Source: Actinomycetospora cinnamomea | Lineage (GTDB): Bacteria > Actinomycetota > Actinomycetes > Mycobacteriales > Pseudonocardiaceae | Reading direction: 5' to 3' | DNA: 64,000 bases | Assembly (NCBI RefSeq): GCF_003096675.1 | Contig: NZ_QEKW01000001.1 | Coordinates: 372,001 to 436,000 of the forward strand | Shown: piece after piece, positions 46,162-54,907 of the stretch | Position numbering within the stretch: position 1 is the stretch's first letter | Layout: the number at the start of each line of letters is the position of its first letter | The notes under the pieces: generated by a model | Told to the model about the DNA's origin: nothing | The model's database searches: none | The model's input: the letters and a program-made list of their open reading frames with translations, nothing else | Program-made: the position numbers and the translations under genes

Positions 46162-46938
46162 ATGCCGTCGGTGCAGTCCCTGACCCGGGCCCTCGACCTG
46201 CTCGACCACCTCGCCGACGCCGGCGGGCGGGCCACGCTCTCCGAGCTCGCGGCCGCCTCCGGGCTGCCCGCGGCGAGCGTCCACCGGCTGCTCGCGACGC
46301 TGGTCGCGCAGGGCCACGTGCGCCGCGAGGCGGGCCGGCGCTACGCGCTGGGGCCGCGCCTCGTGCGTCTCGGCGACGTCGCGGGGCATGTGCTCGGGGA
46401 GGGCGTCGGCCCCGCCCTGCGCGAGCTGGTCACGGCCACCGGGGAGTCGGCCAACCTCGCGGGCCTCGACGGCGACACCGCGGTCTACCTCGCCCAGGCC
46501 CCGTCGCCGCACCCCATGCGCATGTTCACCGAGGTCGGGCGCCGCGTCCCGCTGCACGCCACGGGCGTGGGCAAGGCGCTGCTCGCGGCCATGACGCCCG
46601 AGGAGGTCGACGTGCTCGTGGCCCGCACGGGCATGCCTGCGCGCACCCCCGCCACGCTCACCGACCCCGCCGCGCTGCACGACGAGCTCGCCGCCGCCCG
46701 GGCCCGCGGATGGGTGCTCGACGAGGGCGAGCAGGAGGTCGGCGTGCGCTGCGTCGCCGCGCCCGTGCCGCGCGCGCCGACGCCGTGCGCGGTGTCGGTG
46801 TCCGGGCCCGCGGCGCGCTTCTCCCCCGCGGAGGCCGAGCGCGCGGGGCCCACCGTGGTCGCCGCGGCCGCGCGGCTGGGCGAGGAGCTCGCGGGGCTGC
46901 CCGACGACGACGCGGACGCCTCGGGAGGTGCGCGGTGA
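46162..46938 (+). CDS. IclR family transcriptional regulator
   Basis: 258 residues. N-terminal winged helix: LTRALDLLDHLADAGGRATLSELAAASGLPAASVHRLLATLVAQGHVRRE (about residues 7-56), then the IclR effector domain with GDTAVYLAQAPSPHPMRMFTEVGRRVPLHATGVGKALLAAM and GVRCVAAPVPRAP. IclR proteins near malate synthase or glyoxylate genes sense glyoxylate or allantoate-type acids. It heads an operon with a HAD phosphatase and glcDEF, and is divergent from aceB, so it likely controls both sides. ATG 46162 has AAGGAG upstream. Confidence 0.9.
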   Translation: MPSVQSLTRALDLLDHLADAGGRATLSELAAASGLPAASVHRLLATLVAQGHVRREAGRRYALGPRLVRLGDVAGHVLGEGVGPALRELVTATGESANLAGLDGDTAVYLAQAPSPHPMRMFTEVGRRVPLHATGVGKALLAAMTPEEVDVLVARTGMPARTPATLTDPAALHDELAAARARGWVLDEGEQEVGVRCVAAPVPRAPTPCAVSVSGPAARFSPAEAERAGPTVVAAAARLGEELAGLPDDDADASGGAR

Positions 46939-47687
46939 CCCCGCGGGTCGCGGTCTGCTGGGACGTCGACGGCACGCTGCTGCACGGCGGGACGGTCGGT
47001 CGCGAGGTGCTCGCCGCCGCGTTCACCGAGGTCACGGGCCACCCCGCGCCGATCGACCGGATCGCGATGGGCGGGCGCACCGACTGGCTCATCGGCGAGG
47101 CGCTGCGCGACGCGCTGGCCGCCGAGCACGCGGCCGCCATCACCGCCCGCGGCGACGATTTCGGCCACGCCATGGTGGCCGCCGTCACCGCGACGTGGGA
47201 GCGGCGGGCGGACGACCTCGTCGCCGTCGCCCGCACCCTGCCCGGCGTGCGCGAGACCGTCGCCGCACTCGCCGCCGAGCCCGGCGTCGTGCAGACCCTG
47301 ACCACCGGCAACGTGCCCGCCGGCGCCCGTGCCAAGCTGACCGCGGTCGGGCTCGCCGACTCCCCCATCGACCTCGACCTCGGCGGCTACGGCGTCGGCC
47401 CGGGCGCGCGCGTCCGCGTCGTCACCGCCGCCCGGGACGCCCTCGCGGCCCGGTACGGCACCGCGCCGGCCCTGGTCGTCGTCGGCGACACCCCGCTCGA
47501 CGTCGAGGCCGCGCACCGGGCCGGCGCGGTCGCGGTGGGGGTCGCGACGGGCCGGTCGAGCACCGACGAGCTGCACGCCGCGGGCGCCGAGCACGTGTTC
47601 GCCGACCTCGCCGACCCCGCCCGTCTGGTGGCGGTGGTGCGGTCGGCGCGCGAGGATTCGTGGCACACCACCCGAGGAGGCTCGTGA
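46935..47687 (+). CDS. HAD-superfamily phosphatase (phosphoglycolate phosphatase-like)
   Basis: 250 residues. HAD motif I is VAVCWDVDGTLLHGG (nucleophile Asp and acid Asp at about residues 9 and 11), motif II TLTTGN, motif III Lys in ARAKLTAV, motif IV VVVGDTPLDVEAAHRAG. A helical C1 cap lies between. In this cluster the likely substrate is 2-phosphoglycolate, which would feed glycolate to GlcDEF; this is an inference from neighbours. The GTG start overlaps the IclR stop (GTGA) and its own stop overlaps the glcD ATG (TGATG). Confidence 0.85.
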   Translation: MTPRVAVCWDVDGTLLHGGTVGREVLAAAFTEVTGHPAPIDRIAMGGRTDWLIGEALRDALAAEHAAAITARGDDFGHAMVAAVTATWERRADDLVAVARTLPGVRETVAALAAEPGVVQTLTTGNVPAGARAKLTAVGLADSPIDLDLGGYGVGPGARVRVVTAARDALAARYGTAPALVVVGDTPLDVEAAHRAGAVAVGVATGRSSTDELHAAGAEHVFADLADPARLVAVVRSAREDSWHTTRGGS

Positions 47688-49213
47688 TGCCGGAGCGGAC
47701 GATGGAGGCCCCCCACGGCGGCACCGGGAACGACGCCCCCGGAGCGGCGACTCCGCCCGTGGCCGTCGGGCCGGAGCTGGCCCGGGCGTTCCGCGACGTC
47801 CTGCCCGCGGACCTGGTGATCACCGACGAGGTGGGCCGGCGCAGCTACGAGTGCGACGGGCTCACCGGCTTCCGCCAGATCCCGGCCCTGGTGGTCCTGC
47901 CGCGCGACGCCGACGAGGTGGCCGCCTGCGTGCGGGTCTGCGCCCGCCACGGCGTCCCCTTCGTGGCGCGCGGTGCCGGGACGGGGCTGTCGGGCGGCGC
48001 GATGCCCGTCGCCGACGGCGTCGTGATCTCGCTGCAGAAGCTGCGCCGCATCCTCGAGATCGACGTCGAGAACCGGCGGGCCGTGCTGGAACCGGGCGTC
48101 TACAACCTCGAGATCTCCAAGGCCGCCGCCCCGTACGGCCTCTACTACGCGCCCGACCCGTCGAGCCAGCAGGTCTGCACGATCGGCGGCAACGTCGCGG
48201 AGAACTCCGGCGGCGCGCACTGCCTGAAGTACGGCTTCACCACCAACCACGTCCTCGAGATGGAGGTCGTGCTCGCCGACGGGTCGGTGGTCACGCTCGG
48301 CGGGCCGACGGGCGAGCAGGCCGGGCCGGACCTGCGGGGGCTGTTCATCGGCTCCGAGGGCACGCTCGGCATCTGCACCAAGGTCACCGTGCGGCTGCTG
48401 CAGACCCCCGAGACGGTGCGCACGGTGCTCGCGGACTTCCCGTCGATCGAGGCCGCGGGCGACACCGTCGGCGACATCGTCGACGCGGCGATCATCCCGG
48501 CCGCGGTGGAGATGATGGACTCGCTGTCGATGGAGGCCTCGGAGGCCGCCACCGGGGCCGGGCTGACCGTCGACGCGCCCGCAGCGCTGATCATCGAGCT
48601 GGACGGGCCGGCCGACGAGGTCGAGGCCGAGTTCTCCCACCTGACGGCCATCTGCGAGCGCCACGGCGCCACCCGGATGCACGTGCCGGCCGAGGCCGAG
48701 GAGCGCCAGAAGGTGTGGAAGGGCCGCAAGGCCGCGTTCGCCGCGGTCGGGCGGATCAGTCCCGACTACATCGTCCAGGACGGCGTGGTCCCGCGGACGC
48801 GGCTGGCGGAGGTGCTCACGCGGATCGCCGAGATGGGCCGCGACGCCGGTCTGCGCGTCGCCAACGTCTTCCACGCCGGCGACGGCAACCTGCACCCGCT
48901 GGTGCTCTACTCGGAGGCCGCGGGCGAGCACGACGCCGCCGAGAAGCTCTCCACGGACATCGCCGAGCTGTGCGTCGAGCTGGGCGGATCGCTCTCCGGC
49001 GAGCACGGCATCGGCACCGACAAGGCGTGCTCGATGCCGCGGATGTTCTCCTCCGACGATCTCGCCGTGATGCACCGGGTGCGGCACGCCTTCGACCCGG
49101 ACGACCGCTGCAACCCGGGCAAGGTCTTCCCGACGCCGCGCCTGTGCGGCGAGCGCCCCGGGCCCTACCGCCCCCATCCCCTCGAGGAAGCCGGAGTGAT
49201 CGAGCGCCTCTGA
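47687..49213 (+). CDS. glcD: glycolate oxidase subunit GlcD (FAD-linked)
   Basis: 508 residues. PCMH-type FAD-binding domain: PALVVLPRDADEVAACVRVC, VARGAGTGLSGGAMPVADGVVISL, and DPSSQQVCTIGGNVAENSGGAHCLKYGFTTNHVL (about residues 60-195); then GLFIGSEGTLGI. The FAD-oxidase C-terminal domain holds VFHAGDGNLHPLVLY and SGEHGIGTDK. It oxidises glycolate (or D-lactate-type 2-hydroxy acids) to glyoxylate and passes electrons to GlcF. GAGGAGG precedes the ATG by 7 bases. It is tightly coupled with the HAD gene upstream and glcE downstream. Confidence 0.93.
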   Translation: MPERTMEAPHGGTGNDAPGAATPPVAVGPELARAFRDVLPADLVITDEVGRRSYECDGLTGFRQIPALVVLPRDADEVAACVRVCARHGVPFVARGAGTGLSGGAMPVADGVVISLQKLRRILEIDVENRRAVLEPGVYNLEISKAAAPYGLYYAPDPSSQQVCTIGGNVAENSGGAHCLKYGFTTNHVLEMEVVLADGSVVTLGGPTGEQAGPDLRGLFIGSEGTLGICTKVTVRLLQTPETVRTVLADFPSIEAAGDTVGDIVDAAIIPAAVEMMDSLSMEASEAATGAGLTVDAPAALIIELDGPADEVEAEFSHLTAICERHGATRMHVPAEAEERQKVWKGRKAAFAAVGRISPDYIVQDGVVPRTRLAEVLTRIAEMGRDAGLRVANVFHAGDGNLHPLVLYSEAAGEHDAAEKLSTDIAELCVELGGSLSGEHGIGTDKACSMPRMFSSDDLAVMHRVRHAFDPDDRCNPGKVFPTPRLCGERPGPYRPHPLEEAGVIERL

Positions 49214-50370
49214 TGACCGACACCATCACCCCGCGCTCGCTCGACGAGCTGCGCGACGCCGTCATCGACCGGCCGGGCACGATCCGCATCGCGGGCGCCG
49301 GCACCGCCCACGACTGGGCCGGGACCCCGGAGCCCGCCGACACGGTCCTCGACACCACCGGGCTGTCGGGCATCGTCACCCACAACCCCGGCGACATGAC
49401 CGTCGAGGTGTGGGCCGGGACGCCGTTCGGCGCCCTGCAGACCGACCTCGGCGAGCACCACCAGCGCGTCGCGGTCGACCCCGCACGGGCCGCCGAGGGC
49501 GCCACGCTCGGCGGGCTGTTCGCCACCGCCGACGCCGGTCCCCGCTCGCTGCAGTACGGCTCGCTGCGCGACCTCGTCATCGGCGCGACCATCGTGCTCG
49601 CCGACGGCACCGTCGCGCGCTCGGGCGGGCACGTCATCAAGAACGTCGCGGGCTACGACCTGACCAAGCTGCTGCACGGCGCGCAGGGCACGCTCGGGGT
49701 GCTCGCCCGGCTGGTGCTGCGCCTGCACCCCACGCCGCAGGTCACCGCCACCGTCGCCGCGTCCTGCGAGCGCTCGGCGATGGCCGGCCTCGCGCGCCGC
49801 GTCGCCGACAGCCCGGTGGAGCCGACCGCGGTGGAGTGGCATGCCGGGCGGCTCCTGAGCCTGCTCGAGGGCTCGGAGAGCGGCGCCGAGGCCCGCGCGC
49901 GCCGGCTCGCCGAGATCCTCGGCTCCGACGCCGCCGTGCTCGCGCCCGACGACGCCACGCAGGCCTGGGAGGCCCACGCCGCGGCGGTGCGGGCCCGTAG
50001 CGACGACCGGGCGGTGTTCCGGTTCGGGGTGACGCCCTCCGAGCTCCCGCGGGTCCTCGACGCGCTGGAGTCGGCGACCGGGGTCACCGCCTCGCCGCGC
50101 ACCGGCGTCGCGACCGTGGCACTGCCCGCCGACGCCGACGTCGTGGCCACCGCCCACCGGCGCGTGGCCGAGGCCGGTGGCACGTCGACCCTGCGGCAGC
50201 GGCCCGCCGGCGCCGCGCTACCCGCGTTCGGCCCGGCACCCGCGTCCGCGACGGTGCTGCGGGCCGTCGCCGCCTCCCTCGATCCCGACCAGCGCTTCGG
50301 GCGCGGGCGCCTCGCGCCGTGGCTCCCGCTGCCAGACCAGACCGGACAGCCGACCGGAGTGAGCGCATGA
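49213..50370 (+). CDS. glcE: glycolate oxidase subunit GlcE (FAD-binding)
   Basis: 385 residues, a shorter FAD-binding PCMH protein. Features are IRIAGAGTAHDWAG, DMTVEVWAGTPFGALQTDLGEHHQRVAVDP, ATLGGLFATADAGPRSLQYGSLRDLVIGATIVLADGTVARSGGHVIKNVAGYDLTKLLHGAQGTLGVLARLVLRLHP (about residues 95-175). The C-terminus lacks the catalytic VFHAGDGNLHP segment of GlcD, as expected for GlcE. The ATG overlaps the glcD stop and the TGA overlaps the glcF start. Confidence 0.92.
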   Translation: MTDTITPRSLDELRDAVIDRPGTIRIAGAGTAHDWAGTPEPADTVLDTTGLSGIVTHNPGDMTVEVWAGTPFGALQTDLGEHHQRVAVDPARAAEGATLGGLFATADAGPRSLQYGSLRDLVIGATIVLADGTVARSGGHVIKNVAGYDLTKLLHGAQGTLGVLARLVLRLHPTPQVTATVAASCERSAMAGLARRVADSPVEPTAVEWHAGRLLSLLEGSESGAEARARRLAEILGSDAAVLAPDDATQAWEAHAAAVRARSDDRAVFRFGVTPSELPRVLDALESATGVTASPRTGVATVALPADADVVATAHRRVAEAGGTSTLRQRPAGAALPAFGPAPASATVLRAVAASLDPDQRFGRGRLAPWLPLPDQTGQPTGVSA

Positions 50371-51776
50371 CCACCCACCCCACGCCCGGCCCCACCCTCG
50401 ACTTCTCCTCCGAGCGCGGCGAGAAGCCGGCCCCGGAGCGGGCCGACCTACTCGGCGGTGCCGGACCGTCGGAGTTCGGCTCGTTCGACGCGCACCACCC
50501 GCCGGCGCAGGAACTGCTCGACGACTGCGTGCACTGCGGGTTCTGCCTGCCCACGTGCCCCACGTACGCGCTGTGGGGCGAGGAGATGGACTCCCCGCGC
50601 GGGCGCATCTACCTCATGGAGATGGCGGAGAAGGGCGAGATCCCGCTCGAGGGCTCGTTCACCACCCACATCGACCGCTGCCTGGGTTGCATGGCGTGCG
50701 TGACGGCGTGCCCGTCGGGCGTGCAGTACGACCGCCTGCTCGAGGCCACGCGCCCCCAGATCGAGCGCAACGTGCCGCGTTCGCGGTCGGATCGCTGGTT
50801 CCGCGAGGCGATCTTCGCGCTGTTCCCCTACAAGCGGCGGCTGCGCGCGGCGTCGCTGGGCGGGGCGCTGTACCAGCGGTTGCGCCCGAAGAGCATGGAC
50901 AAGCTGCTGGCCAGGGTGCCCGAGCGGTTCGGGCGGCTCGTCGCGATGGAGTCGCTGCTGCCGCCGGTGAGCGTGCGCGACGCGTTCCGCCGGATGCCAG
51001 AGCGCACGCCGGGGATCGGGCCGCGCCGTGGCCGTGTCGGGCTGCTCACCGGTTGCGTGCAGGACGTGTTCTTCCACCCGGTCAACGAGGCCACCGCCCG
51101 GGTGCTCGCCGCCGAGGGCTGGGACGTCATCGCGCCGCGGGAGCAGGCGTGCTGCGGCGCCCTGGGCCTGCACGCGGGCCGGGAGGCCGAGGCGATCGAG
51201 CGGGCGAAGAAGCTGATCGCGGTGTTCGAGCGCGCGCAGGTCGACACGATCGCCACGAACGTCGCCGGCTGCGGGTCGTCGATGAAGGAGTACGGCGAGC
51301 TGCTCGCCGACGACCCCGAGTGGGCGGAGCGGGCGGCCGCGTTCGCGGCGAAGGTGCGCGACATCTCCGAGGTGGTCGACGAGACACTCGCCGACGCCCG
51401 GGCCCGGCGGCACCCGATCGAGGCGCGCGTGGTCTACCACGACGCGTGCCACCTCGGGCACGCGCAGAAGATCCGTAGCGAGCCGCGGCGGGTGCTGCGG
51501 GCGATCCCGGGTGTCGAGCTCCTCGAGCTGCCCGAGGCGGAGATCTGCTGCGGGTCGGCGGGGATCTACAACATGCTCCAGCCGCAGGCGGCGAGCGACC
51601 TCGGCCACCGCAAGGCCGGCAACATCCGCGGCACCGGCGCCGACCTGCTCGTCACCGCCAACCCGGGGTGTCTGCTGCAGATCCGCAAGTACCTCGGCGC
51701 CGACCTGCCGATGCTCCACCCGATCCAGCTCGTCGACGCCTCCATCCGCGGCGTCCGGCCGCCGGAGATGGGCTGA
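50367..51776 (+). CDS. glcF: glycolate oxidase iron-sulfur subunit GlcF
   Basis: 469 residues. Two 4Fe-4S ferredoxin motifs, CVHCGFCLPTCPTY (about residues 54-67) and CLGCMACVTACPSG (about 105-118), are followed by two CCG (cysteine-rich) domains: GVRLLTGC-type GLLTGCVQDVFF with EQACCGALGLHAG, and YHDACHLGHAQ with EAEICCGSAGIYN. It passes electrons from GlcDE to the quinone pool. Four-bp overlap with glcE (ATGA). No permease gene follows; the operon ends at a 46-bp palindrome. Confidence 0.94.
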   Translation: MTTHPTPGPTLDFSSERGEKPAPERADLLGGAGPSEFGSFDAHHPPAQELLDDCVHCGFCLPTCPTYALWGEEMDSPRGRIYLMEMAEKGEIPLEGSFTTHIDRCLGCMACVTACPSGVQYDRLLEATRPQIERNVPRSRSDRWFREAIFALFPYKRRLRAASLGGALYQRLRPKSMDKLLARVPERFGRLVAMESLLPPVSVRDAFRRMPERTPGIGPRRGRVGLLTGCVQDVFFHPVNEATARVLAAEGWDVIAPREQACCGALGLHAGREAEAIERAKKLIAVFERAQVDTIATNVAGCGSSMKEYGELLADDPEWAERAAAFAAKVRDISEVVDETLADARARRHPIEARVVYHDACHLGHAQKIRSEPRRVLRAIPGVELLELPEAEICCGSAGIYNMLQPQAASDLGHRKAGNIRGTGADLLVTANPGCLLQIRKYLGADLPMLHPIQLVDASIRGVRPPEMG

Positions 51777-51782
51777 CCGTCC

Positions 51783-51828
51783 TACGTGCGTGATCTTCTG
51801 AGCTATAGCCCAGAAGATCACGCACGTA
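51783..51828. repeat. 46-bp palindromic element, family A copy 1
   Basis: The palindrome begins TACGTGCGTGATCTTCTGAG and ends with its complement; 22 of 23 base pairs match (51801 and 51810 do not). It starts 7 bp after the glcF stop and its last base is next to the thiL stop codon (51829-51831), so it can serve as a bidirectional terminator. A 48-bp perfect copy lies inside a coding region at 56833. Confidence 0.95.
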
Positions 51829-52857
51829 CTACCGCCAGTGCAGGTAGCCCGGGTCGCCGGAGCCGCCCCAGCGGTCGGCGTCGACGGTGACGCCCGTGCC
51901 GGCGCGCACCTCGCCGCACACCACCCAGTCGGCGGGCACGACGTCCTCGCTCGGGAACGTGGCCACGAGTGCGTGGTCCTCGCCGCCGGTGAGCGCCCAG
52001 CCCAGGGCGTCGCCGCCGAGGGCCGAGGCGACGTCGCGCAGCTTGTCGGCCACGGGCACCAGGCGCGAGGACAGGTCGACGTGCACGCGCGAGGCGGCGG
52101 CGACGTGGCCCAGGTCGGCGAGCAGCCCGTCCGAGGTGTCGATCATCGACGTGGCACCGGCGCGCGCCGCGACCGGGCCGGCGCGCCACGGCGGGCGGGG
52201 GGTGCGGTGCGCGGCCACCATGGCCACCGGGGAGCGGAAGCCGCGCCGCAGCACCGCCATCCCCGCCGCCGACCACCCCAGCTGCCCGCACACGGCCACC
52301 ACGTCGCCCGGGCGCGCCCCGGACCGCGTGACGGCCGCCCGGCCCTCCAGGTCGCCGAGCGCCGTGATGGACACCACCAGCGTGTCCGCCGACACGGTGT
52401 CGCCCCCGACCACGCCGATCCCGGCGTCCGCGGCGGCGTCCCACACCCCGGCGGCGAGCCCGTCGAGGACCTCCGTGCTCGTGTCGCCCGGGCAGGCGAG
52501 CGAGAGCAGCAGCGCGGTCGGCACCGCGCCCATGGCCCCGATGTCGGCGAGGTTCGCGGCCACCGCCTTGCGGCCGACCTGCTCGGGTGCCGACCAGTCC
52601 AGTCGGAAGTGCACGCCCTGGACCAGCGTGTCCACGGTCGCCACGACCCGCCCGTCGGGCGCCGCGACCACCGCGGCGTCGTCGCCCGGGCCCAGCAGCG
52701 TCTGCTCGGGCTGGAAGCGCTCCCCGGTCAGGCGGTCGATGACGCCGAACTCGCCGAGCTCCGCCGCGGTCTCGCCCGCCTCGGGCGCGCCGGTACCCCG
52801 GCGGGCGGTCCCCCCGGTTCGTCCGTGTCCCCCGCGCCCGTTCGCCGTCCGGCTCAC
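51829..52857 (-). CDS. thiL: thiamine-monophosphate kinase
   Basis: 342 residues. ThiL phosphorylates thiamine monophosphate to the active cofactor. Motifs of the PurM/ThiL ATPase family: LLGPGDDAAVV (about residues 55-65), TLVQGVHFRLDW, GRKAVAANLADIGAMGA, GVVGGDTVSA, IDTSDGLLADLGHVA and TGGEDHALVATF. The first 30 residues are a Gly/Arg-rich extension. GTG 52857 is the start used; the conserved fold begins about residue 33. It is divergent from the small Lrp-like gene with 83 bp between, as in many actinobacteria. Confidence 0.95.
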   Translation of the reverse strand: MSRTANGRGGHGRTGGTARRGTGAPEAGETAAELGEFGVIDRLTGERFQPEQTLLGPGDDAAVVAAPDGRVVATVDTLVQGVHFRLDWSAPEQVGRKAVAANLADIGAMGAVPTALLLSLACPGDTSTEVLDGLAAGVWDAAADAGIGVVGGDTVSADTLVVSITALGDLEGRAAVTRSGARPGDVVAVCGQLGWSAAGMAVLRRGFRSPVAMVAAHRTPRPPWRAGPVAARAGATSMIDTSDGLLADLGHVAAASRVHVDLSSRLVPVADKLRDVASALGGDALGWALTGGEDHALVATFPSEDVVPADWVVCGEVRAGTGVTVDADRWGGSGDPGYLHWR

Positions 52858-52940
52858 CCCTCAGCTCCCTGCGGTACCTTGCCTGCCACGCCGTGCCGGT
52901 GCACCCGTCCGCCGGCCCCCGTCCCCGAGGAGGCACGTCC

Positions 52941-53177
52941 GTGGTCCAGGCCTACATCCTGATCCAGACCGAGGTGGGTCGTGCCGCCGCGGTCGCCTCG
53001 GAGGTGGCCGGGATCGACGGGGTGAACACCGCGCGGGACGTCACCGGACCCTACGACGTCATCGTGTGCGCGGAGGCCCACGACGTGGAGTCGCTGGGTC
53101 GCACGGTCGTGAGCGCCGTCCAGAAGGTGCCGGGCATCACCCGGACGCTGACCTGCCCCGTCGTGTCCGCCGACTGA
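52941..53177 (+). CDS. Lrp/AsnC ligand-binding domain protein (no HTH)
   Basis: 78 residues, a stand-alone RAM (regulation of amino acid metabolism) domain: VVQAYILIQTEVGRAAAVASEVAGIDGVNTARDVTGPYDVIVCAEAHDVESLGRTVVSAVQKVPGITRTLTCPVV. The DNA-binding domain of Lrp/AsnC regulators is absent, so it may be a metabolite-binding partner or stand-alone sensor. GTG 52941 follows GAGGAGG by about 8 bases. It is four bases from the DUF3515 gene and probably co-transcribed with it. Confidence 0.88.
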   Translation: MVQAYILIQTEVGRAAAVASEVAGIDGVNTARDVTGPYDVIVCAEAHDVESLGRTVVSAVQKVPGITRTLTCPVVSAD

Positions 53178-53181
53178 CCCG

Positions 53182-53748
53182 GTGGCGCCCACGCGCGCAC
53201 CCGAGGTGGTGCGCCGGCTGCCCCGTGTCCTCGTCGGGATCGTCCTGACGCTGCCCGTGCTGGTCGTGGTCGGCGTCCTGGTGGCCTCGGTCGTGCTCGT
53301 CCGCGACCCCGTGCCCGACGTCGACACCGTGCGCCTGCCCGTCCCCGCGGTGCCCGTGCCCGCCGCGGCCAGCGCCGACTGCTCCCGGCTGCTCTCCGGG
53401 CTGCCCGGTGAGATCCCCACCGAGCGCGGCCTGATGCCCCGCCGGGTGCTCGCCGTCCCGGCGCCGGCGGCCACGGTCGCGTGGGGCGGGGAGGACGCCA
53501 CCCCGCCCATCGTGCTGCGCTGCGGCCTGCCGCAGCCCGCGGAGCTGCACGCCGGCGCGTCCGTGCTCGACGTCGAGGGCGTCGAGTGGATCGCGGTGGA
53601 CGACCCGGCGCCGGGCACGTCGACGTGGGTGACCGCCGACCGTGCCGTGTACATCGGGCTGACGATCCCCGCCGAGATGGGCACCGGCCCCATCGAGGAC
53701 GTCTCGCGCGGGGTGAAGATCGCGCTGGTCAGCCGTCCGGCGGGCTGA
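53182..53748 (+). CDS. DUF3515 family membrane-anchored protein
   Basis: 188 residues. One N-terminal membrane helix (VLVGIVLTLPVLVVVGVLVASVVLV) anchors an extracytoplasmic domain. Three Cys are present: CSRLLSGLPGEIP, then VLRCGLPQPAEL, the typical DUF3515 positions for a disulfide. The family (Rv2980-like) is conserved next to thiL and ddl in actinobacteria; its function is not known but synteny suggests a cell-envelope role. It starts 4 bp after the Lrp-like gene. Confidence 0.85.
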   Translation: MAPTRAPEVVRRLPRVLVGIVLTLPVLVVVGVLVASVVLVRDPVPDVDTVRLPVPAVPVPAAASADCSRLLSGLPGEIPTERGLMPRRVLAVPAPAATVAWGGEDATPPIVLRCGLPQPAELHAGASVLDVEGVEWIAVDDPAPGTSTWVTADRAVYIGLTIPAEMGTGPIEDVSRGVKIALVSRPAG

Positions 53749-53802
53749 CATCGACCCGGTGGTCCGGCTCCGCTGCGTGTCCGGCTCCGCAGCGTGTCCG
53801 GC

Positions 53803-54885
53803 TCAGCGCGGTCCGACGCCGCGGGCCCGCGCCGTCTCGACCAGGGTGGCGAGCAGCGTCGGGTAGTCGACGCCGGCCGTGGCCCACATGCGCGGGTAGA
53901 GCGACGTCGAGGTGAACCCGGGCATGGTGTTGAGCTCGTTGACGAGCAACCGCCCGTCGGGGGTGAGGAAGAAGTCGACGCGCGCCAGGCCCTCGGCGTC
54001 CATCGCCCGGAACACCGCGACCGCGGCCTCGCGCACGGCCTCGGTCACCTCGTCGTCGAGCTTCGCCGGCACGTCGAGCTCGCACGCGTCGTCGAGGTAC
54101 TTGGTGTCGAAGTCGTACCAGCCGGCGTCACCGCCGACGACGCGCACCTCGGCCGGCACGCTCGCCTCGACACGGCCGTCGGGGTGCTCGAGCACCCCGC
54201 ACTCGATCTCGCGCCCGACCACCGCGGCCTCGACGAGCACCTTGGGGTCCTCGCTGCGAGCGGTGGCCAGGGCGGCGTCGAGGTCGGCCCAGTCGGTGAC
54301 CCGGGTGATGCCCACCGACGACCCGGCGCGGGCGGGCTTGACGAACACGGGCAGCCCGAGGCGCTCGCGCTCGGCGTCGGTGAGCGTGTCGCGCTCGCGG
54401 CCCAGCACGACGACGTCACCGACCGCCAGGCCCGCGTCGCGCAGCAGACGCTTGGTGACGTCCTTGTCCATCGACGCGGCGCTCGCGCACACCCCGGCGC
54501 CGACGTAGGCCACGCCGGCCATCTCCAGCAGCCCCTGCACGGTGCCGTCCTCGCCGCCGGGACCGTGCAGGACGGGGACGACGACGTCGACGCGGCCCAG
54601 CGAGCTGCCGTCGTCGAGGGCGATGAGCTCGCGGCGCGTCGGGTCGGCGGGCAGCGCGACCGGGCGCCCGCCGGTCACCTCGGGCAGCTCGCGGCCGTGC
54701 AGGCGCAGGGCGTCGGGGTCGGTGGGACCGAGCACCCAGGCGCCCTCGGGCGTGATCGCCACGGGGAGCACGTCGTACCGCTGCGGGTCGAGGTGGGCGA
54801 GCACGCTGCCCGCGGACAGGCAGGAGATGCGGTGCTCGCTGCTGCGTCCCCCGAACAGGACGACGACGCGGGGACGGTTCGTCAT
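53803..54885 (-). CDS. ddl: D-alanine--D-alanine ligase
   Basis: 360 residues. Ddl makes the D-Ala-D-Ala dipeptide for peptidoglycan. N-terminal motif [23 protein letters not shown], the glycine-rich region [33 protein letters not shown]-grasp elements [16 protein letters not shown] and the C-terminal [31 protein letters not shown] are complete. ATG 54885 is used because [16 protein letters not shown] is the standard start. kynA precedes it by 22 bp on the same strand; the pairing with gpsA seen in mycobacteria is broken by the insert at 54.9-58.4 kb. Confidence 0.96.
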   Translation of the reverse strand: MTNRPRVVVLFGGRSSEHRISCLSAGSVLAHLDPQRYDVLPVAITPEGAWVLGPTDPDALRLHGRELPEVTGGRPVALPADPTRRELIALDDGSSLGRVDVVVPVLHGPGGEDGTVQGLLEMAGVAYVGAGVCASAASMDKDVTKRLLRDAGLAVGDVVVLGRERDTLTDAERERLGLPVFVKPARAGSSVGITRVTDWADLDAALATARSEDPKVLVEAAVVGREIECGVLEHPDGRVEASVPAEVRVVGGDAGWYDFDTKYLDDACELDVPAKLDDEVTEAVREAAVAVFRAMDAEGLARVDFFLTPDGRLLVNELNTMPGFTSTSLYPRMWATAGVDYPTLLATLVETARARGVGPR

Positions 54886-54907
54886 GGCGGCGGAGCCTAC
54901 GCACCCC

